Made by a program: the position numbers and the translations under genes
The notes under the pieces: model-generated
Told to the model about the DNA's origin: nothing
The model's database searches: none
What the model saw: the letters and a program-made list of their open reading frames with translations, nothing else
Shown here: positions 55,012-62,969 of the stretch, one piece after another
How the letters are laid out: every line of letters starts with the position of its first letter
Position numbering within the stretch: position 1 is the stretch's first letter
NCBI RefSeq assembly: GCF_001787335.1
Contig: NZ_CP014674.1
Span: forward strand, 2,150,501-2,214,500
Origin: Kozakia baliensis
GTDB taxonomy: Bacteria > Pseudomonadota > Alphaproteobacteria > Acetobacterales > Acetobacteraceae
Length of the DNA stretch: 64,000 nucleotides
Reading direction: 5' to 3'

Positions 55012-56691
55012 TCAGCGTGCGATCGGACGATACTTGATGCGCGCAGGTTCGGTTGCATCCGGCCCTAGGCGACGGCGCTTATCCGCCTCGTAATCCTGGA
55101 AGTTCCCTTCGAACCACTCGACATGGCTATCGCCTTCGAACGCCAGAATATGGGTCGCCAAGCGGTCGAGGAACCAGCGATCATGGGTGATGATCACGGC
55201 GCAACCGGCGAACTCCGCCAACGCGTCTTCCAGGGCGCGCAACGTGTCCACGTCCAGATCGTTGGTCGGCTCATCGAGCAGGATAACGTTGCTGTCCTGC
55301 TTGAGCATCTTCGCCAGATGGACGCGGTTGCGCTCACCACCTGACAACACGCCCACGCGCTTCTGTTGGTCCGCCCCTTTGAAGTTGAACGCTCCCACGT
55401 AAGCGCGCGATGGCACCGTGCGCTTGCCGAGATGGATCACGTCCGTCCCGCCGGAAATCTCTTCCCACACCGTCTTGTTGTCATCGAGCGAATGACGGGA
55501 CTGATCGACATAACCGAGCTTCACGGTCTCGCCGATGGTCAGGCTTCCAGAGTCCGGCTTGTCATCCCCCGTGATCATTTTGAACAGCGTGGATTTACCC
55601 GCACCATTTGGCCCAATCACACCCACGATACCGCCTGGCGGCAATTTGAAACTCAGATCGTCGATCAGCAGACGATTGCCGAAGCCCTTGCGCAGTTCTT
55701 CGGCCTCGATCACCGTGCCGCCCAAGCGCGGTCCCGGCGTAATCACGATATCCGCCGTGCCGCCTGCACGCTCGGCATTGGCCGCCAGCATTTCCTCGTA
55801 TTTAGTGATACGTGCCTTGCTCTTGGCCTGACGCGCCTTCGGCGAGCTGGAAATCCAGTCCTGCTCGGCGGCCAACGCACGCTGACGCGCGCTTTCTTCC
55901 TTTTCTTCCTGCGCCAAGCGCTTGCGCTTCTGCGTCAGCCAGGAAGAGTAATTGCCTTCGAACGGATAACCGCGTCCACGCTCGATTTCGAGAATCCAGT
56001 TGGTCACGTTGTCCAGGAAGTACCGGTCATGGGTGATGACCATGACGGTGCCCTGATAGTCGCGCAGCGTCTTTTCCAGCCACGCCACGCTCTCGGCGTC
56101 CAAATGGTTGGTCGGTTCGTCGAGCAGCAGAAGGTCGGGCTTTTCCAGCAACAAACGGCACAGCGCCACACGGCGACGCTCACCGCCCGAAAGCTTCGTC
56201 ACCGGGCTGTCCGCGGGCGGGCAACGCAATGCGTCCAGCGCGATCTCCAGCTTGCGGTCCAGCTCCCAGCCATCGCCTGCGTCGATCTTCTCCTGAAGTT
56301 CCGCCTGCTCCGCGAGAAGATCGTTCATCTCCTCATCGCTCATCGGCTCGGCGAACTTCATCGAAATTTCATTGAAGCGGTCCACGGCCTTCTTCAACTC
56401 GCCGAAACCCAACGCGACATTTTCGCCAACAGTCAGACTCTCGTCGAGCTTCGGCTCCTGCTCCAGATAACCGATCCGCGCGCCTTCGGCGGCCCAGGCC
56501 TCACCGCCATATTCCTTCTCGATGCCCGCCATGATCTTGAGCAGCGTGGACTTACCCGCGCCGTTGACGCCGAGCACGCCGATCTTCACGCCGGGCAGGA
56601 AGGAGAGCGTAATACCTTTAAAGACCTCGCGCCCACCCGGATACGCCTTGGTGAGGTCCTTCATGACATAGACATACTGATAGGCGGCCAT
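55012..56691 (-). CDS. ettA: Energy-dependent translational throttle protein EttA (ABC-F)
   Basis: The protein has 559 residues and carries two ABC ATPase domains without membrane spans. Walker A motifs are GVNGAGKST and GPNGAGKST; the signatures are LSGGERRR and LSGGERNR; Walker B motifs are LLLLDEPTNHLD and VILLDEPTNDLD. The arm segment and the linker LTQKRKRLAQEEKEE match EttA. It binds the ribosomal E site and gates translation by the ADP/ATP ratio. The gene is single, downstream of a tRNA. Confidence 0.95.
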   Translation of the reverse strand: MAAYQYVYVMKDLTKAYPGGREVFKGITLSFLPGVKIGVLGVNGAGKSTLLKIMAGIEKEYGGEAWAAEGARIGYLEQEPKLDESLTVGENVALGFGELKKAVDRFNEISMKFAEPMSDEEMNDLLAEQAELQEKIDAGDGWELDRKLEIALDALRCPPADSPVTKLSGGERRRVALCRLLLEKPDLLLLDEPTNHLDAESVAWLEKTLRDYQGTVMVITHDRYFLDNVTNWILEIERGRGYPFEGNYSSWLTQKRKRLAQEEKEESARQRALAAEQDWISSSPKARQAKSKARITKYEEMLAANAERAGGTADIVITPGPRLGGTVIEAEELRKGFGNRLLIDDLSFKLPPGGIVGVIGPNGAGKSTLFKMITGDDKPDSGSLTIGETVKLGYVDQSRHSLDDNKTVWEEISGGTDVIHLGKRTVPSRAYVGAFNFKGADQQKRVGVLSGGERNRVHLAKMLKQDSNVILLDEPTNDLDVDTLRALEDALAEFAGCAVIITHDRWFLDRLATHILAFEGDSHVEWFEGNFQDYEADKRRRLGPDATEPARIKYRPIAR

Positions 56692-56764
56692 GGCAGGACT
56701 CCTAGAAATTGGGGGTAAAGCGAACGAGGGTTCGAGGATCGCTCAATCGAATAAATAAAACCCC

Positions 56765-56838
56765 TGCGCCCGGCAGGACTCGAACCCGCAACCAAGCCGT
56801 TATGAGCGGCCTGCTCTAACCAATTGAGCTACAGGCGC
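56765..56838 (-). tRNA. tRNA with CAU anticodon (Ile2 or elongator Met)
   Basis: On the minus strand: acceptor GCGCCTG/CGGGCGC, D-arm GCTC-AATTGGTTA-GAGC, anticodon stem GGCCG/CGGCT with loop CTCATAA (anticodon CAU) and T-arm GCGGG-TTCGAGT-CCTGC. The discriminator is A and CCA is not encoded. The acceptor start GC and the CUUGGUU variable loop look more like tRNA-Ile2, whose C34 is turned into lysidine, than elongator tRNA-Met. That choice is not certain; initiator tRNA is ruled out by the full first base pair. Confidence 0.9.
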
Positions 56839-57655
56839 ACAGGTCAGGACGAAATCGCGCACCTCGGCACATTTTGCAAGAGTGTAACCCGACAAAATAT
56901 GGCTTTACACGGCAAATGGTTTTCGCGCGGCAACATCTTCAAGCTTTATGGCGGGACGAAACGATTCAACGTGTCGTATTTCGTTTTGGAGATCGAAGCG
57001 GCGCTACCATTTCGGAGCACCGAAATGACACCTAGAAGCCAATCGACGTCAGTCATAACGAATTGCTGCAATTTCGGACTATGTCCAATTCCTCACGGTT
57101 TCCATTTATCCGGTCCAAAAGGAATTGATATGTCATTCGCTTCCGGATCGAAGGAATAGATTACTTCTTCCCATTTCCGCCCCGAGGGATGGGAATCCGC
57201 AGTTTGCATTATTACGGAAAAAGCTGCTCTTTCCGTTCCTGCGTTACGCCCGGCAGAAAAAGCTCATGCATTCAGGCAATACTGAACTGGGCTGCGCCAG
57301 AGCCTTTCCGGTATTCGTCAAGGCAATACATATCACCATCGCCCTGACACCCTTCAGGCGCGCAAAATATTAGAATGTTTCCTCTGCAATCCAATCGCCG
57401 GGTCTTTTTGAAATTCAACAAACTTGTCTACTTTCGAAATAAAGCAGGGATATCATTTGCCTCCGCGAGGCGAAACGCCCGATCTCATCGGTTAAGACCC
57501 AGCTTACATTTTGGCCGGCAGCGCTCACCGCGTTGCGTTTTGCAAGAGCGTAACGTGACAAGGTATGACGCGAACCCCATAAAGAGCAGGCAGCGTTTGT
57601 ACGTAGTCCGACCCGCCGTGATGACGGCCAAGCAACCGGAACGGAAGGAGAGGTC
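56839..57655. other. Gene-free stretch of about 800 bases with a dispersed imperfect repeat
   Basis: No ORF here has coding character or a family match. The imperfect repeat TTTTGCAAGAG(T/C)GTAAC..GACAA..TATG occurs at about 56874-56904 and again at about 57538-57568. Composition is more AT-rich and mixed than the flanks. The stretch lies between a tRNA and the FUSC gene; old deletion or an inserted and decayed segment could explain it. Confidence 0.4.
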
Positions 57656-57697
57656 ATGCGACATCTTTTTGTGTGGACGTCGTGCTTGCAACAATGA
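57656..57697 (+). CDS. Possible 13-residue leader ORF before the FUSC gene
   Basis: ATG 57656 follows AGGAGAGGTC, the only good ribosome-binding site in the area. The frame reads MRHLFVWTSCLQQ and ends with TGA at 57695-57697, overlapping the FUSC start (ATGA at 57694). Ribosomes would re-initiate on the transporter gene. No attenuator hairpin was recognised. Confidence 0.42.
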   Translation: MRHLFVWTSCLQQ

Positions 57698-59835
57698 TTG
57701 CAGGCGCCATCCCGCCATTCTGGCGAAAATTCAAATGGCTCTACGCCCCCGATCCGGTTATGGCCGGATACGCGCTCCGCACTACGCTCACCTCTCTCCT
57801 CGCCCTCGGAATCGCGCTTTGGATGGAACTTGGCAGCCCGCAATGGGCCGCCCTTACCGTCTGGATGGTCGCGCAGGGCACGCGCGGGCGCAGTCTTGCC
57901 AAAGCGCGTTGGCATCTGTTCGGCATGATCGTCGGCACAATCTGCGCCGTCGCACTCGTCGCCGCTTGTCCGCAAGCGCCCATGATGTTCATCGTGCTAC
58001 TGGCCGTGGGAATTGGGCTATTCTGCCTGATCGGCACTTTCATGCCCGGTCCCGCCGCCATGACGAATTACCGAATCCATGGCATGCGCGCGACTGGCTT
58101 CACCTACGCCATCATCTCGCTCGACGGGATTCTCAATCCTAATGAGATTTTCCAGATCGCCGCCGCCCGCGCCACCTACATCGTGCTCGGAATTGTGTTG
58201 GAAGCCTCGATCTCCGCCATTTTCCAGCTTGGCCTTACGAAACGCACGCGTCACGCGCTTACGTCCAATTTTGAATCGTCGCTGCGCCCCGCCCTGCAAT
58301 CCATCTCCGACTTGCTCGGCGGCAACGCGGAAGCGCTGGCCGATGCCCGACTCCTTTTCGCCAACATCACCGCGCTGGGCGATCAAGTGGAGTTCGCCGA
58401 AGTCGAACTCGGTCGACACGATCATGCCGGGGACCATGCACGCGCGGCGCTAGCGGATATCGCGATCCTTCTCGCGCGGGGCCTCGATCTCGCCTCCCTC
58501 ATGCGTTTGCCCATGAGTCAGGACGATGCGTTTCATCAACAGGCCCAAGCCATCCAACGATTCCTGACGGATCTTCCGCTCCGGCTGGATACATCCGAGG
58601 GCATCGACTCCATCCTGGCCGATCTGCGCGCACTGCGCCGTGAGTGCCGCGAAGAAATGCTCGCCGCCTTTGAGGCTGAAACCCAAGGACATATCGAGCA
58701 CGAAGCCACCACGCGCCACGGCGTTCTCCAGCAAGCCCTGGTCGAACTCCTCGACGCCTTGCGCATGACACTCCGCCAGTTCGAAGCCAGCCGCAATCCG
58801 CCCGCGCACGACCATTTCCGCTCGCCCATCCGCTCCTACCGGGATTGGCATCAGGCCGTTACCAACAGCTTGCGCGCCTCCGTCGCCGTATTCGGAGCGG
58901 GACTGATCTGGGTCGTGACAGCTTGGCCGGAAGGCATCACCTTCCTCATGTTCGTCTGCATCGTGTGCAGTCTGTTCTCCACGCTCGAACGGCCCGCGCT
59001 TGCTACGCAGTCCTTCTTACGCGGCGCGTGTTGCGCGGCGCTCGCCGGTGGCGTGCTCGATCTCGCTCTCCTGGGCGAACCCACCACCTTCGAAATCCTC
59101 GCCATGTGGTTCGGCGCTGCCGCCTTCCTCGGCGGTCTCGCTTTCGCCTATCCGCCCCTTACTCTCTCCGCCGTCTCCTACAACCTTTTCCTACCCATCG
59201 TCGTCGGCCCCTCCAACCAAGGCCGAACAGACGAAATCGTCTATTTCAACACCGCTCTCCCCCTCGTGCTCGGCCTGCTCTACGCCACGTGGATGTTTCG
59301 GGTGTTTCTGCCTTACGATCCCGCCCATCAGCGCTGGGCCATGCGCGAAGCCATTCTACGCGATCTGCGCCACATGGGCAGCGGCTCTCGCCCGGAGACG
59401 GTGGACCTGATCGTCAGCCGCAACGTGGACCGGCTCGTGCGCCTCATGAACAACGCGGAAGGAACACCCACTCCCGTTATCGACGCCTATCTCAACGGTA
59501 TTCTCTCCGCCATGCGCATCGCGCTCAACCTGCTGCGCATCCATGCCGTGCAACTCGATTCCACATTGCCGACACGTGCTCATCGTGCGCTTGACCTCGT
59601 CATGGCGCGTATGAGCCATTTCAGTGGGCGATATAGCGGTCATTACGGACGCACCCTGCGTGCCACCAAACTGGCCATTTTGTGCTTGCGCGATAGCGAG
59701 CAGCAGGAAAAACGCCAGCGCCAACGCTTCGTGCTTATCGCGGCACTCACCAGTCTCGACGTCATCGCCACCGAACTCGACGCCAACCGCGTGTTCTTCG
59801 ATGCCAGCAATCCGTATCTCGACCCACCAACATGA
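57694..59835 (+). CDS. FUSC-family membrane protein (AaeB/YccS-like efflux)
   Basis: The protein has about 713 residues. Two membrane halves of five to six spans (about 25-190 and 390-530) are each followed by a helical cytosolic part (190-380, 535-713). This is the FUSC/aromatic-acid exporter layout. Features include GSPQWAALTVWMVAQGTRGRSL in the first half and WPEGITFLMFVCIVCSLFSTLERP in the second. It probably exports aromatic or organic acids. ATG 57694 overlaps the small leader ORF stop; GTG 57673 is in frame but lacks its own site. Confidence 0.87.
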   Translation: MIAGAIPPFWRKFKWLYAPDPVMAGYALRTTLTSLLALGIALWMELGSPQWAALTVWMVAQGTRGRSLAKARWHLFGMIVGTICAVALVAACPQAPMMFIVLLAVGIGLFCLIGTFMPGPAAMTNYRIHGMRATGFTYAIISLDGILNPNEIFQIAAARATYIVLGIVLEASISAIFQLGLTKRTRHALTSNFESSLRPALQSISDLLGGNAEALADARLLFANITALGDQVEFAEVELGRHDHAGDHARAALADIAILLARGLDLASLMRLPMSQDDAFHQQAQAIQRFLTDLPLRLDTSEGIDSILADLRALRRECREEMLAAFEAETQGHIEHEATTRHGVLQQALVELLDALRMTLRQFEASRNPPAHDHFRSPIRSYRDWHQAVTNSLRASVAVFGAGLIWVVTAWPEGITFLMFVCIVCSLFSTLERPALATQSFLRGACCAALAGGVLDLALLGEPTTFEILAMWFGAAAFLGGLAFAYPPLTLSAVSYNLFLPIVVGPSNQGRTDEIVYFNTALPLVLGLLYATWMFRVFLPYDPAHQRWAMREAILRDLRHMGSGSRPETVDLIVSRNVDRLVRLMNNAEGTPTPVIDAYLNGILSAMRIALNLLRIHAVQLDSTLPTRAHRALDLVMARMSHFSGRYSGHYGRTLRATKLAILCLRDSEQQEKRQRQRFVLIAALTSLDVIATELDANRVFFDASNPYLDPPT

Positions 59836-59963
59836 CGTTCATGCAATAACCCTCACGTAGAAATGCGCTGAAACACTCTTCACATTGTCAAAAGGCAGGA
59901 GGATTATCCCCCTCACCGCGGAACGACGCGGGTGATTAAGGATCTTCAGAAAGGATCACGGGT

Positions 59964-60353
59964 ATGTTTCGTCGCATCGCACCGGCTCTCGGACTCGCCT
60001 TGGGACTTGGAGTCGCAGCGAACGCGGCTCACGCGCTGCCGCCGGCCTCACCGCCGCAAATCGGCGTGGGAACCAAGGATCTCAGCGGTATCTCCGGTGC
60101 CAATCTCGCGGGTTTGCTCAATTACTGCATCGAGCAATATTACGTTTCCTATGACGAAGCGAACCCGCTGCTCGATCAACTGATCAAGAAATACGATGCC
60201 GTGGACATGCAGGGCGGCAGCTTCGATTACGCCAACGGCACTGCGGGCCGCATGAAGCGCAACGGCACCGATTACGACATTGCCGCCCTCTCGGTGAACG
60301 ATCGCAAAGCTACTTGTCAGATCGCCGTTAAAACCGCGCAACCTATGCTCTGA
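59964..60353 (+). CDS. Exported DUF2501-like protein
   Basis: The protein has 129 residues with a signal peptide (cleavage after AHA near 24). The mature part has SGISGANLAGLLNYCIEQYYVSYDEAN, similar to the YjjA/DUF2501 pattern in which NAAG is followed by a Cys-containing helix, and a second Cys near the end (ATCQIAV) that may pair with it. The function is unknown; it should be periplasmic. It is a separate gene from FUSC (128-base gap). Confidence 0.72.
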   Translation: MFRRIAPALGLALGLGVAANAAHALPPASPPQIGVGTKDLSGISGANLAGLLNYCIEQYYVSYDEANPLLDQLIKKYDAVDMQGGSFDYANGTAGRMKRNGTDYDIAALSVNDRKATCQIAVKTAQPML

Positions 60354-60407
60354 ATTTCGCCTGGCTTCCGTTATGGTTCGCTTTCTCTGACCGGAGGAGG
60401 CGCGATC

Positions 60408-60689
60408 ATGACGGAAACCAAGCCTAAAATCTCCATACGCTATTGCACCCAATGCAACTGGCTTCTGCGCTCCGCCTGGATGGCGCAAGAACTTCTCAGT
60501 AGCTTCGGCCTCTCCTTAGGCGAAGTCGCACTCATTCCCGATACGGGCGGCATCTTCGAAATCCGCGTGAACGACCAGCTTGTTTGGGAGCGCAAACGCG
60601 ACGGCGGATTCCCTGGCCCTAAAGAACTCAAGCAGTGCGTGCGCGACGTCATCGAACCCGATCGCGATCTAGGCCATATCGACCGTTAA
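60408..60689 (+). CDS. SelT/SelW/SelH (Rdx)-family redox protein
   Basis: The protein has 93 residues. The redox motif CTQCNW lies near residues 13-18 with Cys in both places (no selenocysteine). The fold is thioredoxin-like: IRYCTQCNWLLRSAWMAQELL, then GGIFEIRVNDQLVWERKRDGGFPGPKELKQCVRD, which is typical of Rdx proteins. It probably does thiol-disulfide exchange in the cytosol. GGAGGAGG precedes the ATG. It is followed by ppa. Confidence 0.9.
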   Translation: MTETKPKISIRYCTQCNWLLRSAWMAQELLSSFGLSLGEVALIPDTGGIFEIRVNDQLVWERKRDGGFPGPKELKQCVRDVIEPDRDLGHIDR

Positions 60690-60719
60690 TTCTCTATTCT
60701 CGACCTGTGCAGAGACATC

Positions 60720-60764
60720 CTGTCCCGGTAAGGTTGCGCCATCCCGCAACCTTTATCAGGACAG
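60720..60764 (+). promoter_or_regulatory. Stem structure covering the ppa ribosome-binding site
   Basis: An inner hairpin AAGGTTGCG (60730-60738)/CGCAACCTT (60745-60753) is nested in an outer stem CTGTCC (60720-60725)/GGACAG (60759-60764). The AGGA that serves the ppa start overlaps the outer right arm, so folding would hide it. The inner stem alone may serve as terminator for the Rdx gene. Confidence 0.5.
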
Positions 60765-60769
60765 TCATT

Positions 60770-61297
60770 ATGGACGTCTCCAAGATCTCGCCCGGCAAGG
60801 ATGTGCCGAACGACATCAACGTCGTTATCGAAATTCCGCACGGTTCGTCGGTCAAATATGAAGTGGACAAAGACAGCGGCGCGATCGTCGTAGACCGCTT
60901 CCTGTTCACCCCCATGGTGTATCCCGCCGCTTACGGCTTCATCCCTGGCACCCTCGCCGCGGATGGCGACCCGGCGGACGCGCTCGTTCTCGCTCCCGGC
61001 CCCGTCGTGCCCGGCGCCGTCATACGCTCGCGCCCGATCGGCATGCTGAAGATGGAAGACGAAAGCGGGCAGGACGAGAAAATCATCTGCGTCCCGCACG
61101 ACAAAATCCATCCAGAGTACACAAACGTCAAAACAATCGAAGACCTTCCGGAAATTACGCGTAAAGCCATCGCGCATTTCTTTGAGCGTTATAAAGATCT
61201 GGAACCCAACAAATGGGTAAAGGTCGCGGGTTGGACGGGTCCTGAAGAAGCAAAGAAAGCAATTCAAGCTTCTTTGGATGCCGCTAAAAAATCGTAA
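60770..61297 (+). CDS. ppa: Inorganic pyrophosphatase
   Basis: The protein has 175 residues, the length of family I soluble pyrophosphatases. The metal-binding Asp cluster lies in DGDPADALVLAP, with VDRFLFTPMVYPAAYGFIPGTLA upstream and HFFERYKDLEPNKWVKVAGW downstream. It splits the pyrophosphate made in biosynthesis and so pulls those reactions forward. AGGA lies nine bases before the ATG and inside a predicted stem. A terminator hairpin follows. Confidence 0.97.
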   Translation: MDVSKISPGKDVPNDINVVIEIPHGSSVKYEVDKDSGAIVVDRFLFTPMVYPAAYGFIPGTLAADGDPADALVLAPGPVVPGAVIRSRPIGMLKMEDESGQDEKIICVPHDKIHPEYTNVKTIEDLPEITRKAIAHFFERYKDLEPNKWVKVAGWTGPEEAKKAIQASLDAAKKS

Positions 61298-61305
61298 AAC
61301 TGTAT

Positions 61306-61331
61306 CTGGAATGCCACAACTGGCATTCCAG
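61306..61331 (+). terminator. Hairpin after ppa
   Basis: CTGGAATGCC (61306-61315) and GGCATTCCAG (61322-61331) form a perfect 10-bp stem. Only CCCTTCT follows, so it is a weak intrinsic terminator, or a transcript-stabilising hairpin. Confidence 0.6.
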
Positions 61332-61492
61332 CCCTTCTGCTCACGGCAGGTTGAGCAAAATACCGCGCATCGATCTGTTGATCTTCCTTAAAAGGATGTA
61401 ATTGTTTCGTCATGTTCTGGCCATGGAGGGTGCTTCCTTGAGCATCCGTGGCAGAGCAATCGGTCTTATGATCGACTGACGGACATAATCTC

Positions 61493-62962
61493 ATGCTACG
61501 TGCCTGCATTATGCACATGTCGCTGGGCGCTATTCTGACAGCGCTGACGACGATTGCCATTTCATCTTACGCAAACGCTCAATCTCCGACGGCAGGCGGC
61601 GCACCGAACGCGACCGGCCTCAACCCCAGCGTGCGCATTGCCACGCCGCTGAACCAATTCGATTTTACGAAAAGCTCTGTCCCGCCTATCCCGCACCCAG
61701 AGGCTCTCTGGCCCGATCCATTCGGCTGGAACACTTGGCTGCGTGACCGAGGGATTGCGATATTATTAGATAACGTTAATGAATTTGCAGGAGCCATCAC
61801 CTCGCCGACGAAAGGCCTCGGCCTTCGTCAAGGCAGCAGCAATGCTGGTCAGTATGGTTTGGAAACCGATATCGACTGGGAACGCCTTGCCGGCCTGAAA
61901 GGCTTCTCCACCCATACCGTTATGGTCGGTCGTTACGGTATCCCCGCCAGCCGCATGTTCGGCGACAACCTTAACCCTAGCCAGGAAATTTATGGCGCTG
62001 GCGGTAACGTCGTGGTCCACTTTGTCTATGGTTACGGCGAAGAAACCCTGTTTGGTGGCCGGTTAGACATGGCGGCAGGACGCATTCCGCTCCTGACCGA
62101 CTTCTCAGCCAACCCGCTGTACTGCAACTTTATGAACAATGCATTCTGCGGTAACCCCAAAGCATCTTCCGACAACACCACCCATTCTTCCTACCCCGAT
62201 TCAGGCTGGGCGTTCCGTATCCGCGTCCGCCCATCTACTTACACATACCTGCAATCAGGCGTGTATTTTCACGAAAAAGGAATTTATGGCGTTCAGCAAA
62301 TGCGCACCGGCTTCAAGCTGAACGGTTCGGATATCGACGGTGAAGCCGCTCCGGTCGAGTTCGGATGGGAGCCGATCTTCGGTCCCGACAAGCTGCCCGG
62401 TCACTACAAACTCGGCGGCGCGGTCGATACTGCCGATCACCCCGATCAGTATTACGACATCAACGACCGACCTCTGGTACTCACCGGCGAAGCCGCCAAA
62501 ATCCATCACAATTCTTGGTCGGCCTGGGCTTTGGCGGACCAAATGCTGTTGCGTCATAACAAAAGCGGCCCCGATGCAGGGTTGATCGCCATCGCCACAT
62601 TCTACAACAACAGTCCCGTCACCCAGGTTCGCGAGCGTCAATACAATCTCGGCGTGGTCGATCGTGGCTTCTGGCACGCCCGTCCACTCGATGCCTGGGG
62701 CGTGAATTTCAGCTACGTGCAGGTCGCCAATAAAGTGACCCGCTCTCAGGAACTGCAACGTTCCCTAGGGATGACCTCTCTCCTCAACGGGTCTTACTTC
62801 CCTCAGACCAGTGGGATGATCGTGGAAGCCATGTATCAGATCCACGTTTGGCGCGGCGTTACTTTCATGCCGGATTTCCAATACTTCATCCGTCCTGGCG
62901 CAGAGCAAGGCCTGCGTGACGCCGCCATGCTGGGCTTCAAATCCCACATTGAATTGTTCTAA
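61493..62962 (+). CDS. OprB-family carbohydrate-selective porin
   Basis: The protein has 489 residues with a signal peptide (cleavage after ANAQ near 29). The OprB features are GIAILLDNVNEFAGAITSPTKGLGLRQGSSNAGQYGLETDIDWERL near the start, HTVMVGRYG and many aromatic-rich strands, and the C-terminal HIELF ends with Phe for insertion. It passes glucose and similar sugars across the outer membrane, feeding the periplasmic dehydrogenases common in acetic acid bacteria. No clear site precedes ATG 61493; ATG 61511 or 61517 are options. Confidence 0.92.
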   Translation: MLRACIMHMSLGAILTALTTIAISSYANAQSPTAGGAPNATGLNPSVRIATPLNQFDFTKSSVPPIPHPEALWPDPFGWNTWLRDRGIAILLDNVNEFAGAITSPTKGLGLRQGSSNAGQYGLETDIDWERLAGLKGFSTHTVMVGRYGIPASRMFGDNLNPSQEIYGAGGNVVVHFVYGYGEETLFGGRLDMAAGRIPLLTDFSANPLYCNFMNNAFCGNPKASSDNTTHSSYPDSGWAFRIRVRPSTYTYLQSGVYFHEKGIYGVQQMRTGFKLNGSDIDGEAAPVEFGWEPIFGPDKLPGHYKLGGAVDTADHPDQYYDINDRPLVLTGEAAKIHHNSWSAWALADQMLLRHNKSGPDAGLIAIATFYNNSPVTQVRERQYNLGVVDRGFWHARPLDAWGVNFSYVQVANKVTRSQELQRSLGMTSLLNGSYFPQTSGMIVEAMYQIHVWRGVTFMPDFQYFIRPGAEQGLRDAAMLGFKSHIELF

Positions 62963-62969
62963 GAAATTA

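Noticed and set aside
55366-56718. 450-codon open frame on the plus strand opposite ettA
   Set aside because: It is antisense to the clear ABC-F gene, lacks a family and owes its openness to the GC-rich codon pattern of ettA.
57125-57373. 82-codon plus-strand frame before the FUSC gene
   Set aside because: No ribosome-binding site, no family and basic/low-complexity content; treated as non-coding.
57415-57975. 186-codon minus-strand frame overlapping the FUSC start
   Set aside because: It overlaps the clear FUSC coding sequence and is Cys/His/Arg-rich without structure.
60408-60689. SelW-like protein considered as a selenoprotein
   Set aside because: Both positions of the redox motif are TGC cysteine codons; no in-frame TGA is present.
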